Assembly: GCA_030426245.1 (NCBI GenBank)
Contig: JAUHYZ010000015.1
Location: 1-49,212 of the forward strand
DNA length: 49,212 bases
Direction of reading: 5' to 3'
Origin: Alphaproteobacteria bacterium
Lineage (GTDB): Bacteria > Pseudomonadota > Alphaproteobacteria > Sphingomonadales > Sphingomonadaceae
How positions within the stretch are numbered: position 1 is the first letter of the stretch; each line of letters starts with the position of its first letter. Shown here piece after piece: positions 39,799 to 48,583 of the stretch. Position numbers and translations under genes: made by a program. The notes beneath the pieces were generated by a model. That model saw only the letters and a program-made list of their open reading frames with translations. It was not told the origin of the DNA and ran no database searches.

Positions 39799-40086
39799 GT
39801 GCTGACAATTCCCGGCAAGCCCCAATCCCCCGGCCAACAGGATGCGCAGACCCTGGCGCTCAATGCGCTGGGCTGGGTGCTGGCGGAAGAAGACCGGGCC
39901 TCGCGGCTGCTCTCGCTGACCGGCCTCACGCCCGAAAGGCTGCGCGAAGGGCTGGGCGATCCGGGCGTTCTGGGCGCGGTGCTGGAATTCCTGGCCAATC
40001 ACGAGCCCGACATGCTGGCCGCCGCCGATGCGCTGGGCGTGGAGCCTGCGGCGCTGGCCGAAGCCGCGCGGAGGCTGAATAGATGA
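39799..40086 (+). CDS. DUF3572 family protein
   Basis: 95 residues from GTG 39799. Pattern A-Q-T-L-A-L-N-A-L-G-W-V-L-A-E-E-D-R-A-S-R-L-L-S-L-T-G-L is the DUF3572 signature, a small helical alphaproteobacterial family of unknown role usually divergent from divK. Overlaps the HAD gene by four bases and starts an operon with HAD, RidA and GDPD genes. Confidence 0.85.
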   Translation: MLTIPGKPQSPGQQDAQTLALNALGWVLAEEDRASRLLSLTGLTPERLREGLGDPGVLGAVLEFLANHEPDMLAAADALGVEPAALAEAARRLNR

Positions 40087-40709
40087 GCCGGCCGCTGATC
40101 GTTTCCGATTGCGACGAAGTGCTGCTGCACATGATTGCCCATTTCCGGGATTATCTGGGCGAGGAGCATGCGGTCGATTTCCGCTGGGAAGGCGGCAGCT
40201 TTGCCAAGGCGATGCGCTTTCGCGATGGCGGGGAGGTGGTGCCGGAAACCGAGATGTGGCGCATGCTCGACCTGTTCTTCGACACTCAGATGGATCGGCA
40301 GACCCCGATCCCAGGCGCGGTGGAAGCGATGGGCGAACTGGCCGAACACGCCGATGTGGTGATCCTGACCAATCTGAAGGATTACAGGATGGAAAGCCGC
40401 ACTCAGCAGCTCGCGCGGCTGGGGATCGATACGCGTGTGTTCACCAATCAGGGGCCGAAGGGGCCGGCGCTGAAGGCGATTATGGAAGAATACCGGCCCA
40501 GCCGGGCCTTCTTCATCGACGATATCGCCCAGCATCACGCCTCCGTGGCGGAGGACGCAGGCCATGTTACCCGGCTGCATTTCGTGGGCGAACCGCTGCT
40601 TTCGCCGCATGTCGATTGTGCTTTCGAAGCCGGGCATGCCCATGCCAGGATCGACGAATGGTCCGCGGCTCTGCCCTGGCTGATCGAACGGATAGAAGAG
40701 GAGAAGTGA
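40083..40709 (+). CDS. HAD family hydrolase
   Basis: 208 residues. HAD motif I D-C-D-E-V (Asp9 and Asp11), motif II L-T-N, motif III Lys in G-P-K-G-P-A-L and motif IV F-I-D-D. A phosphatase or related hydrolase acting on a small phosphorylated compound; substrate unknown. ATGA overlaps on both sides tie it to DUF3572 and RidA. Confidence 0.87.
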   Translation: MSRPLIVSDCDEVLLHMIAHFRDYLGEEHAVDFRWEGGSFAKAMRFRDGGEVVPETEMWRMLDLFFDTQMDRQTPIPGAVEAMGELAEHADVVILTNLKDYRMESRTQQLARLGIDTRVFTNQGPKGPALKAIMEEYRPSRAFFIDDIAQHHASVAEDAGHVTRLHFVGEPLLSPHVDCAFEAGHAHARIDEWSAALPWLIERIEEEK

Positions 40710-41170
40710 TGAGCGTCCAGGCCCGCCTCGAGGAATTGGGGATCGCCTTGCCCGAACCGGCCGCCCCGGTGGCCAGCTATGTCCCGGCCGTGGTGTCGGG
40801 CGGGCTGATGCATGTCTCCGGCCAGCTGCCCTTCATCGATGGCGCGCTGGTGACCGGCCGGCTGGGCGAGGATGTTGGCCTGGAACGCGGTGTGGCCGCC
40901 GCGCGGGCCTGCGCATTGATGATTCTGGCCCAGGCCAAGGCAGCGCTCGGCTCGCTCGACCAGGTGGAGCGGATCGTGAAGCTGGGGGCCTTCGTCAATT
41001 CCGCCGCCGATTTCACCGATCAGGCCAAGGTGGCCAATGGCGCCTCGGAACTGATGTTCGAAGTGCTGGGCGAAGCCGGGCGCCACGCCCGCAGCGCCGT
41101 GGGCGTGCCGGTGCTCCCGCTGGGCGCAGCGGTGGAAGTGGATGCGATCATTGCCGTCAAGGCCGGGTAA
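40709..41170 (+). CDS. RidA/YjgF-like protein
   Basis: 153 residues. Matches the longer RidA-like branch (YjgH/Atu1154-type): V-S-G-Q-L-P-F ... G-R-L-G-E-D-V, A-R-A-C-A-L-M-I-L-A-Q, A-R-S-A-V-G-V-P-V-L-P. Canonical RidA deaminates reactive enamine/imine intermediates; activity of this branch is less sure. Coupled to the HAD gene by ATGA. Confidence 0.87.
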   Translation: MSVQARLEELGIALPEPAAPVASYVPAVVSGGLMHVSGQLPFIDGALVTGRLGEDVGLERGVAAARACALMILAQAKAALGSLDQVERIVKLGAFVNSAADFTDQAKVANGASELMFEVLGEAGRHARSAVGVPVLPLGAAVEVDAIIAVKAG

Positions 41171-41906
41171 TCGCCCGCCGCCAGCCTGGCTGACGCAGCA
41201 GGATTATGCGCATCGCGGTCTCCATGGGGGCGATATCGGCGGACGCGTGCTGCCGGAAAATTCCCCATCCGCCTTTGCCGCCGCGATCCTGCGCGGCATG
41301 GGGATCGAATGCGATATCCAGCGCAGCCGCGACGGCCAGGCGATGGTGTTCCACGATTGGGAGCTGGACCGGCTGACTGCGGAACGCGGGCCGGTGGCGG
41401 CACGCGATGCGGCGGAGCTTTCCCGGATCGCGCTTTCTGGCAGCGACGATTGCATTCCCCGCCTGGCCGAGGTGCTGGCGCAGATCGCCGGGCAGGTTCC
41501 GCTGCTGATCGAGATCAAGTCGAAGCGCGGCTATGACGTGAGCAAAAGCTGCGCCGCCGTGGCGCGGGATCTGGCGGGCTATTCCGGGCCGCATGGAGTG
41601 ATGAGCTTCGATCCGCGCGTCGGGCGCTGGTTCGCGCGCCATTCGCCGGGGACTCCGCGCGGGCTGGTGGTGACCGAAGAGAACGATTGGGGGCCGACGG
41701 GCCGTTTCCGCCGCTGGTTATGGCTGCGCATTTCGCGCCCCGATTTCCTGGCCTATGACGTGCGCGACTTGCCCAGCCCCTTCGCCACCGCCTGGCGCGC
41801 GCGCGGAATGCCGCTGCTCAGCTGGACGGTCCGCACGCCCGAACTGCGCCTGCGCGCTTCGCGCCATGCCGATGCCCCGATCGCGGAAGGCGGCGGCGTG
41901 CAATAG
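41142..41906 (+). CDS. Glycerophosphodiester phosphodiesterase family protein
   Basis: 254 residues from ATG 41142, 29 nt inside ridA. GDPD barrel motifs: A-H-R-G-L-H, P-E-N-S-P-S-A-F, E-C-D-I-Q, V-F-H-D, I-E-I-K-S-K, and S-W-T-V-R at the end. Releases alcohols from glycerophosphodiesters. No signal peptide, so cytosolic. The start inside ridA is the only good one before the A-H-R motif. Confidence 0.87.
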   Translation: MRSLPSRPGNRPPPAWLTQQDYAHRGLHGGDIGGRVLPENSPSAFAAAILRGMGIECDIQRSRDGQAMVFHDWELDRLTAERGPVAARDAAELSRIALSGSDDCIPRLAEVLAQIAGQVPLLIEIKSKRGYDVSKSCAAVARDLAGYSGPHGVMSFDPRVGRWFARHSPGTPRGLVVTEENDWGPTGRFRRWLWLRISRPDFLAYDVRDLPSPFATAWRARGMPLLSWTVRTPELRLRASRHADAPIAEGGGVQ

Positions 41907-41959
41907 CGCGCGGCCAAGCAACATCGACAGATACCCCTGGCCATCGCTACACTCGCTGC

Positions 41960-43099
41960 ATGAGCGAACAGCCGACACTCACCGCCCGAATCGCCCCTGC
42001 GGTCGGTGATCTCCCGCAGGATGAGTGGGATGCGCTTGCCGGCAGCGACAATCCTTTCATGTCTCACGCTTTCCTTTCCGCGCTGGAGGATTCGGGCAGT
42101 GTCGGGGAAGGAACCGGCTGGGCCCCGGTTCCGATCGTGATCGAAGGGGCCGACGGGCGGCTGGCCGCTGCGCTGCCTTCCTATGCCAAGGGGCACAGCC
42201 AGGGCGAATATGTGTTCGACTATGCCTGGGCCGATGCCTGGCAGCGGGCGGGCCATGCCTATTATCCCAAGCTGCAGATTGCCGCGCCGTTCACGCCGGC
42301 CACCGGGCCGCGCCTGCTGCTGCGGGACATCACGCTGGCCACACCGATCCTGCGGGCTGCCGAAACGCTGTGTATTCGCGAGGAGTTCTCCTCCGCCCAT
42401 GCGACCTTCGTCGAACCGGTGCAGCTGCCGCTGTTCGAAGAGGCGGGCTGGCTGCTGCGCAGCGACATCCAGTTCCACTGGGAAAACAAGAACTACGAAA
42501 GCTTCGAGGATTTTCTGGGCGCGCTCGCTTCGCGCAAGCGCAAGGCCATCCGCAAGGAACGCAGGGCGGCGCAGGAGGGCGTGGAGATCCGCAAGCTCAC
42601 CGGCGATCAGATCCGCGCCGAACACTGGGACGCGTTCTGGTTCTTCTACCAGGATACCGGTGCGCGCAAATGGGGCACGCCCTATCTGACGCGCAAGGCT
42701 TTCGACCTGTTCGGAGAGCGGATGGGGGACCAGGTCCTGCTCGTGCTGGCCTATATGGATGGGCAGCCCATTGCAGGCGCGCTCAACTTCATTGGCGAAA
42801 GCGCGCTTTACGGGCGCTATTGGGGCTGCAGCGTGGACAAGCCCTTCCTCCATTTCGAGCTGTGTTACTATCAGGCGATCGATGCGGCGATCGAACGCGG
42901 ATTGTCGCGGGTGGAGGCGGGCGCCCAGGGCGGGCACAAGCTTGCCCGCGGATATGAGCCGGTACAGACATGGTCGGCGCACTGGATTGCCGATCCGGGC
43001 TTCCGGGCGGCGGTGGCCGATTTTCTAGAGCGCGAACGCGCCGGGATTGCGGCCGACCAGCTCTTTCTGGACGGCAGAACGCCCTTCAGGAAAGGATAG
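41960..43099 (+). CDS. FemAB/DUF482-like GNAT-fold protein
   Basis: 379 residues with the FemAB-like fold of PF04339: A-W-D-A-L-A-type opening, P-F-M-S-H-A-F-L-S-A-L-E-D-S-G, G-E-Y-V-F-D-Y-A-W-A-D-A, S-R-K-R-K-A-I-R-K-E-R, G-A-R-K-W-G-T-P-Y-L, and E-A-G-A-Q-G-G-H-K. Related to aminoacyl transferases acting on peptidoglycan precursors; exact substrate unknown. No obvious ribosome site before ATG 41960. Confidence 0.82.
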   Translation: MSEQPTLTARIAPAVGDLPQDEWDALAGSDNPFMSHAFLSALEDSGSVGEGTGWAPVPIVIEGADGRLAAALPSYAKGHSQGEYVFDYAWADAWQRAGHAYYPKLQIAAPFTPATGPRLLLRDITLATPILRAAETLCIREEFSSAHATFVEPVQLPLFEEAGWLLRSDIQFHWENKNYESFEDFLGALASRKRKAIRKERRAAQEGVEIRKLTGDQIRAEHWDAFWFFYQDTGARKWGTPYLTRKAFDLFGERMGDQVLLVLAYMDGQPIAGALNFIGESALYGRYWGCSVDKPFLHFELCYYQAIDAAIERGLSRVEAGAQGGHKLARGYEPVQTWSAHWIADPGFRAAVADFLERERAGIAADQLFLDGRTPFRKG

Positions 43100-43137
43100 G
43101 CCGGACCGGTTTCTTCGGTTGGTTTCAGGGCCTGGCT

Positions 43138-43479
43138 TCAGGCGGCCTTGCTGGCTCCGGCAGCAAGCCATTGACGTGCGCGGCGCTGCGCTTCGGCGAT
43201 TTCCCGGGCAGTCATTTCGTCCGAAATGTCGGCCCGGCAGAAGGCGGCTTCTTCATGCCCTTGCGCGGCGGCAAGGTTGAACCACTTATGCGCTTCGATC
43301 AGATCGCAATTCACGCCGTGGCTGCCGGTTGAATAGGCGACGCCCAGATCGAACAAGGCGCTGATCTCTCCTGCTGCCGCTGCGGCCAGGCAGGTCGCAA
43401 CCAGCATGTCGGCTGCGTGTACGTTGGCGGTATTTGCCGCTACGGCGCCGCCGGATTCCTGAACCAGGTTGAGCCCCAT
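43138..43479 (-). CDS. Sel1-repeat (SLR) protein
   Basis: 113 residues with at least one clear Sel1-type repeat: A-L-F-D-L-G-V-A-Y-S-T-G ... D-L-I-E-A-H-K-W-F-N-L-A-A-A-Q-G-H. GAGGGG precedes ATG 43479. Repeat proteins of this type are scaffolds; no catalytic part is present. It converges on the FemAB-like gene. Confidence 0.8.
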   Translation of the reverse strand: MGLNLVQESGGAVAANTANVHAADMLVATCLAAAAAGEISALFDLGVAYSTGSHGVNCDLIEAHKWFNLAAAQGHEEAAFCRADISDEMTAREIAEAQRRARQWLAAGASKAA

Positions 43480-43786
43480 GATCTTTACCCCTCATGATCG
43501 GCAACCCCCCGTCGCCGTTGAAGCGGACTTTCCCCTGTCATGGTCAACAAATGGTTAACGGCCCGGCGATTTTGTCATCCGTTTGCAGTCAGGGCTTCGG
43601 CAGGATGGACATACGATTGTCACATTGTGCCAATAGCCGATTAAGTATCATTGATGCTTGTGCGTGCCTTGGCCTGCCCGTATAGGCGCGCCCAACCAGA
43701 CCGGACGGCGCCACTGAAAATATTCGGGGCGAGCGGGAACAAGTCCCGGTTTCCAGGTGAGAGGAACACAAACGGAGAATCCGTGA
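43480..43786. other. 307-nt gap between the Sel1 gene and dksA with a candidate promoter
   Basis: Nothing coding was recognised. The only structured signal is a plus-strand promoter candidate at 43658-43686: TTGTGC (43658-43663), 17-nt spacer, TATAGG (43681-43686), about 100 nt before dksA, leaving a leader of about 95 nt. CGGAGA at 43772-43777 serves as ribosome site for ATG 43787. Confidence 0.4.
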
Positions 43787-44245
43787 ATGGCTTCGGTTGC
43801 CGGTAACGATATCGATATTCTGGCCAAGGCGCGGCGCTCGCTGGACAGCGAGTATACGCCCTCGGAGGACGAAGAATATATGAGCGACAAGCAGCTCGAT
43901 TACTTTCGGCTGCTGCTTGTGGAATGGAAAAGATCAATTCTGTCCGCTTCGGAAGGGACCCTGCAATCGCTGCAGGATGGACCGATCCGCGAGCCCGATC
44001 TGAATGACCGGGCTTCGAGCGAGACCGATTGGGGCATAGAGCTGAGGACCAGGGATCGCCAGCGCAAGCTGATCGCGAAGATCGAATCCGCTTTGCGGCG
44101 GATCGATCACGGCGAATATGGCTATTGCGAGGTCACCGGCGATCCCATCGGCCTGAAGCGCCTGATCGCGCGTCCGATCGCAACCATGACGGTCGAAGCG
44201 CAGGAAGCGCATGAGCGGCGCGAAAAGGTCTCTCGCGACGATTGA
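43787..44245 (+). CDS. dksA: RNA polymerase-binding transcription factor DksA
   Basis: 152 residues. Coiled-coil N-terminal half with S-D-K-Q-L-D-Y-F, then the degenerate zinc-finger tail Y-G-Y-C-E-V-T-G-D-P-I-G-L-K-R-L-I-A-R-P. Only one of the four usual cysteines remains, as often in alphaproteobacteria, so zinc binding is unlikely. With ppGpp it adjusts initiation at rRNA and amino acid promoters. The coiled-coil tip D-x-x-D-x-A is present as D-L-N-D-R-A. Confidence 0.93.
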   Translation: MASVAGNDIDILAKARRSLDSEYTPSEDEEYMSDKQLDYFRLLLVEWKRSILSASEGTLQSLQDGPIREPDLNDRASSETDWGIELRTRDRQRKLIAKIESALRRIDHGEYGYCEVTGDPIGLKRLIARPIATMTVEAQEAHERREKVSRDD

Positions 44246-44346
44246 CGCGCCGCTTCGCGGTGCCCGGGATGGCTGAATTCCACGGTGCATCGCGATTAAT
44301 GCTTTATTCGCCAGTTTTGCGTTAGACTTTCGCGCAAAGGCGCGCG

Positions 44347-44694
44347 ATGCGCGTGACTAGCAATGCGGCGCGGGTTTCTGCGCCCTATGGACTGGACGAG
44401 ATTCGCATGAGTCGAACTGACGCACGCAAACTTCCCCGCAAGGACATGACGCTTCCGGCCACGCTGAAAGTGGAAGGGGACTCACCGGCCATCGAGCATC
44501 CGGTAAAAGTCCGCAATCTGTCTGCTGCCGGCGTCATGGCCGAAGGGGATGCCCCTGTTGAGCCGGGATCGCTGGTTTCCGTCGAATTGCAGGATATTGG
44601 CTGGGTCGAAGGCCTGGTTGCCTGGAAGCAGGACAACCGTTTCGGCATCGCCTTTGCCAGCGACGTCGATCATCAACTTGCGAGAGCGCAATAG
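44347..44694 (+). CDS. PilZ domain protein
   Basis: 115 residues. PilZ-like: A-R-K-L-P-R-K-D at the N-terminal arm and N-L-S-A-A-G-V in the barrel, standing for R-x3-R and D/N-x-S-x2-G that bind cyclic di-GMP. The first motif is not perfect, so ligand binding needs testing. Starts at 44347 (AAAGG upstream) or 44407 (M-S-R-T-D-A-R). Confidence 0.82.
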   Translation: MRVTSNAARVSAPYGLDEIRMSRTDARKLPRKDMTLPATLKVEGDSPAIEHPVKVRNLSAAGVMAEGDAPVEPGSLVSVELQDIGWVEGLVAWKQDNRFGIAFASDVDHQLARAQ

Positions 44695-44736
44695 CGCCAT
44701 TGATGCTTGCCGCAGCTCAGCCTACGGCAGGCTTCG

Positions 44737-46221
44737 ATGGGTCATTCATCGCGTCTTCCGCTCTTGCGCGGGCTTGCCGTGCCGCTGCTGTTTCTTGCGG
44801 CCGCATGTGGACGCGGCAGCGACGGGGCGCTTGAAGCCGCCATCATAGAATCCGCCGACGGTATGTTCGAAACCGGCCTGCGCCTGTCCGATGGCGGGCA
44901 GCTTGTGCGCGCCGCCACGGCCGAAGGACTCGTCACCCTGAATGCCGAAGGGCAGGTGATCCCCGCAATTGCCGATCGCTGGATCGTCACCGACGACGGG
45001 CGCAGCTATATTTTCCGCCTGCGCGACGGGACCTGGCAGGACGGCAGCGAGCTGACCGCGGAACAGGTGCGCGATCTCCTGCGGCGCCTTGTCCGCCAGC
45101 TTCGCGGAACTTCATTGGGGCGCGACCTGTCCCAGATCGACGAGATTCGCGCGATGGCGGGAAGAGTCGTCGAAATCCGGCTGAAGGGCCCGATGCCCGA
45201 TTTCCTGCAGCTCCTGGCGCAGCCGGAGCTCGGGCTGATCCGCAGCGGCGAAGGGCTGGGCCCGATGACGGTGCGGCGGGTCGAGGATATTGCAGTCCTT
45301 TCGATGATGTCCCCGGAGCGGCGGGGCCTGCCGGTCGTCGAAGGCTGGGAAGAGAATGTCCGCGAACTGCGCATTCAGGCATTGCCCGCGGCCCAGGCAG
45401 TGGAACTTTTCGATGACGGTATGATCGATCTGGTACTGGGCGGGCGGATCCAGGATCTGCCGCTCGCCGATACGGGGCCGCTTTCGCGCGGCACCGTGCG
45501 GCTGGATCCCGCGATCGGCCTGTTCGGCCTGATGGTCGCGCGGCCGACCGGTTTCCTGGCCGACGAATCCGGCCGAGAGGCGGTCTCCATGGCCGTGGAC
45601 CGCGAAGCGCTGCTCGAGAGGTTCAATGTTGGCGGATGGAATCCCACGACACGCATCGTGGGCCCCGATCTGGCGAGCGATCTCGGCACGATAGGCGAGC
45701 GCTGGGAAGGCCTCTCGATCGAGGATCGGCGCGCGGCAGCCAGTGCCCGGGTCGCGGCCTGGCAGGAAACGAGCGGAGAAGAAGAAGCCGTCATCACGGT
45801 CGATCTGCCGGCCGGGCCGGGGAGCGATCTGCTGTTCGAAGGACTGGCCGCCGATATGCAGGAAATCGGGATCACGCTGCGCCGTGCGGAGGAGGACGAA
45901 CGGGCGCAACTGGTCCTGCTTGACCGCGTGGCGCGCTTCGCCAGTGCGCGCTGGTACCTCAACCAGTTTCATTGCTCCTTGCGGCGCGGGCTGTGTTCGA
46001 CCGCTGCCGATCGCCTGGTGGATGACGTCGTCGCCTCGCCCGATCCGGCCGAACGGGCCGCCTTGCTGGCCGAGGCGGAAGCCGAACTGACCGGGCTCAA
46101 CGTCTTTATTCCCTTCGGCCAGCCGGTGCGTTTCTCGCTCGTGCGTGGGCGGGTCACCGGCTATGCGGCCAATCAATGGGCGTTCCATCCCTTGCCCGAT
46201 CTGGCGGTGATCCCCAGATAG
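44737..46221 (+). CDS. Peptide/nickel-type ABC solute-binding lipoprotein, orphan
   Basis: 494 residues from ATG 44737. Lipoprotein signal with lipobox L-A-A-A-C. SBP_bac_5 features: G-L-V-T-L-N, W-I-V-T-D-D-G-R-S-Y-I-F-R-L-R-D-G-T-W-Q-D-G-S-E-L-T-A-E-Q-V. Binds oligopeptides or similar outside the membrane. No permease or ATPase genes are next to it, so its transporter, if any, is elsewhere. An in-frame TTG at 44707 is a less likely start. Confidence 0.85.
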   Translation: MGHSSRLPLLRGLAVPLLFLAAACGRGSDGALEAAIIESADGMFETGLRLSDGGQLVRAATAEGLVTLNAEGQVIPAIADRWIVTDDGRSYIFRLRDGTWQDGSELTAEQVRDLLRRLVRQLRGTSLGRDLSQIDEIRAMAGRVVEIRLKGPMPDFLQLLAQPELGLIRSGEGLGPMTVRRVEDIAVLSMMSPERRGLPVVEGWEENVRELRIQALPAAQAVELFDDGMIDLVLGGRIQDLPLADTGPLSRGTVRLDPAIGLFGLMVARPTGFLADESGREAVSMAVDREALLERFNVGGWNPTTRIVGPDLASDLGTIGERWEGLSIEDRRAAASARVAAWQETSGEEEAVITVDLPAGPGSDLLFEGLAADMQEIGITLRRAEEDERAQLVLLDRVARFASARWYLNQFHCSLRRGLCSTAADRLVDDVVASPDPAERAALLAEAEAELTGLNVFIPFGQPVRFSLVRGRVTGYAANQWAFHPLPDLAVIPR

Positions 46222-46263
46222 TTTGTTGCGGCAGGGAAACGCTCCACGAAAGGAGCGCTGCGA

Positions 46264-46704
46264 ATGCTCGCAAATGGGAGTTCACGAATGACCCAGTCCC
46301 GGCGGCCCCGTCCGATGGGTGTTTCGATACCGGCAGGCACCGATCCCGCCTCGGTTCGTCAGCGCCTGGAAGCGATGGAAATGGTGCTGGAGCGCAGCTT
46401 CGTGATTCCCGGCATCAATCGCGCAGTCGGCCTCGATGCGATCATCGGCCTCATTCCGGTACTGGGCGACATCGTGGGCGCCGCGATGGGCAGCTATCTG
46501 CTGTGGGAAGCCCGCAATCTGGGCATGCCGAAGTGGAAGCTGTGGCGCATGGGCGGCAATATCGCCTTCGATACGGCGCTCGGCGCGATCCCTCTTGCCG
46601 GCGATCTGTTCGACTTCGTTTTCCGCTCGAACACGCGCAATCTGCGCATCGTCAAGCGCCATCTCGACAAGCATCATCCCGCCAGCCAGGTGATCGAAGG
46701 ATAG
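46264..46704 (+). CDS. DUF4112 membrane protein
   Basis: 146 residues. DUF4112: G-L-D-A-I-I-G-L-I-P-V-L-G-D-I-V-G-A-A-M-G and later D-T-A-L-G-A-I-P-L-A-G-D-L-F-D-F-V-F-R-S-N. Two or so membrane segments. Function unknown. Two starts are possible, each with a ribosome site: 46264 (AGGAG) and 46288 (GGGAG). Confidence 0.85.
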   Translation: MLANGSSRMTQSRRPRPMGVSIPAGTDPASVRQRLEAMEMVLERSFVIPGINRAVGLDAIIGLIPVLGDIVGAAMGSYLLWEARNLGMPKWKLWRMGGNIAFDTALGAIPLAGDLFDFVFRSNTRNLRIVKRHLDKHHPASQVIEG

Positions 46705-46740
46705 CCAAGGCTGCGCGCCGAAAGGCAGCCTATATGCTGC

Positions 46741-48420
46741 CTAGATGGGGCCTTGATGGGCGGCCACGGGCGAGGGAGCGGTTGGCATTCTGGCAGTGAC
46801 CGGTTGCCGGAGCCCGGCTTCGATATGTTCGGCCAGGCGGATCGCCAGCGCGACCAGCGTAATCGTCGGGCTGTCGCTGCCTGCAGTGGGAAACACGGAG
46901 CTGCCGGCGACATAGAGGTTGCTGATGCCGTGCACCCGGCAGTCCGCGTCTACGACCCCATGGGCGGGATCGGCATGCATGCGGGTGGTGCCCATATGGT
47001 GCCAGCATCCCATGATATTTTCGGGCTGATCTTCGTCTCCAGGCGGGTCTTCGACCTTGGCCGCCACGCCGAGCCGCACGAGCTCGTCCGTCATCAATTC
47101 CCGAAGCGCGGCCAGATGCGCCCGGTCCTGCGCCGTCAACTGCCAGTCGATCTCCACGATCGGTATGCCCAGGGCGTCCCGCTCCTGCGAAAGAGTGACC
47201 CGGCTATCGGGATTGGGGACCGGCTCGATGACGGATTCCAGCGAAACTTCGCTGGTCGTCTTCAGCGAATTCAGTGTCAGCTCCGCCACCGTTTCCGCCG
47301 TGTTCCAGGCATTCCCCACCAGTGCCGGCACTTGCCGCAAGACGTCCTGTGCCGCCCGCCGCATGGGATATCCGAAGATCCTGCGCCCTCTGATTGCCCG
47401 TTGGATCGCCTTCAGCGCAAAGAAGGATTTGGACATGTCATTGGCATTGCGGGCGACGAAATAGGTCCGCGAATTGGGCAGGCCCAGCCGCTCCTGCGTG
47501 GCGGGCGAGGGGGCCAGGTGAACCTCGATATTATGCTCGCTGCGCCTGCGGTGGAGCCGGTGCAGCGATGCGTCGTAAAGCGGGCGATACTTGTTGGCAT
47601 CCCTCAGCGTCAGGCGCGCAGAGCACACTCTGGGATGGTCCATGAAATAACGGCCGACCAGGCCAGTCCCATTGCCGAGCCCTTCCGGCTGGACGCTGTT
47701 GGAGGCAAGCAGCAGCCGCGGGTTCTCTATGCCGCCGGCGGAAAGTACCACCGCCTTTGCGGAAATGCTGAATGCCTTGCCGTTCAAGGTGCGTACCGCG
47801 ATGCCTTCCACCTGACGCGCATCCGGCGCGGCAAGGATCTCGGCAGCGTTGGCATAGAGCAGGACTCGCGGCCCCGAAGCGGCTTCCAGCCGCGAGCGAT
47901 ACTCGGCCCCGAAGCGAACGGGCGGGCTGATCTGGTCGAGCATGTTAGCGAGCGCACTGCCATCGAGATCCAGCAATTTGCAGCCGCGCGCGGCAATCGC
48001 TTCGGCCCAGGCTTCGGCAACATAGGGGGCGTCGGGCAGTCCGAGCCAGGCCTGGCTGCGCCGGTAGAACGGCTCGAGATCGTCCTTGCCGAAGGGCCAG
48101 CCGCTATGGGGCACCCACGGCCTCTCCTGGAAATCCAGCTCGTCGAGCGGGTGGCACCAGCCGCCCCAGCAATTGGTGCTGCCGCCCAGGAAGCGGCTGC
48201 GCGATTCCTCCGGCGGATCGTGCGCGAGGCCCAGATTGACGCCGCGATAGAGCTGCTGCGTCAGCGGATCGGACTGGAGCCCGCCGCCTTCGAGCAGAAC
48301 GACGTCCAGAGTGCCGGCGAGTTCGAGAGCCAGCGTTATGCCGGCCGCACCCGCCCCGACGATGCAGACATCCGCCGGGATGTTGGCATTCTGGTCAATC
48401 TGTCTCGCGTCGATGATCAC
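46741..48420 (-). CDS. GMC family FAD-dependent oxidoreductase
   Basis: 559 residues from GTG 48420 (GGAG 8 nt upstream). FAD-binding G-A-G-A-A-G near residue 22, L-E-G-G, G-G-S-T-N-C-W-G-G, S-A-G-G-I-E-N-P-R-L-L-L, and the C-terminal catalytic histidine region H-M-G-T-T-R-M ... G-S-S-V-F-P-T-A-G-S-D-S-P-T. Oxidises an alcohol or sugar; substrate unknown. No signal peptide. Stands alone. Confidence 0.88.
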   Translation of the reverse strand: MIIDARQIDQNANIPADVCIVGAGAAGITLALELAGTLDVVLLEGGGLQSDPLTQQLYRGVNLGLAHDPPEESRSRFLGGSTNCWGGWCHPLDELDFQERPWVPHSGWPFGKDDLEPFYRRSQAWLGLPDAPYVAEAWAEAIAARGCKLLDLDGSALANMLDQISPPVRFGAEYRSRLEAASGPRVLLYANAAEILAAPDARQVEGIAVRTLNGKAFSISAKAVVLSAGGIENPRLLLASNSVQPEGLGNGTGLVGRYFMDHPRVCSARLTLRDANKYRPLYDASLHRLHRRRSEHNIEVHLAPSPATQERLGLPNSRTYFVARNANDMSKSFFALKAIQRAIRGRRIFGYPMRRAAQDVLRQVPALVGNAWNTAETVAELTLNSLKTTSEVSLESVIEPVPNPDSRVTLSQERDALGIPIVEIDWQLTAQDRAHLAALRELMTDELVRLGVAAKVEDPPGDEDQPENIMGCWHHMGTTRMHADPAHGVVDADCRVHGISNLYVAGSSVFPTAGSDSPTITLVALAIRLAEHIEAGLRQPVTARMPTAPSPVAAHQGPI

Positions 48421-48583
48421 GCATCAACTCCGAGTGCTTGAGTGAAGGATTTGCCCCTGAGTAAGTTTTGTTAACCTAGAATCGGCACGAAAAGAAGCCG
48501 CCTTTTCGGGCGGGTCCGAAGTAATTGTCCGGAATCGAAACGCCGGATTCTATCGATGGCCGACGGGCTGGAAGTGCCGTGCG

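Noticed and set aside
41753..42982. 409-codon antisense frame over the FemAB-like gene
   Set aside because: Mirror of the coding frame with no motif or start signal.
43720..43760. Partial copy of the GIY-YIG cassette end before dksA
   Set aside because: A G-G-G-A-A-C-A-A-G-T-C-C-C-G-G stretch resembles the cassette palindrome, but the match is short and lacks the flanking GTCAT part, so it is likely chance or a decayed remnant.
46753..48441. 562-codon open frame antisense to the GMC oxidoreductase
   Set aside because: No recognisable domain; the real gene on the other strand has the FAD and active-site motifs across the same span.
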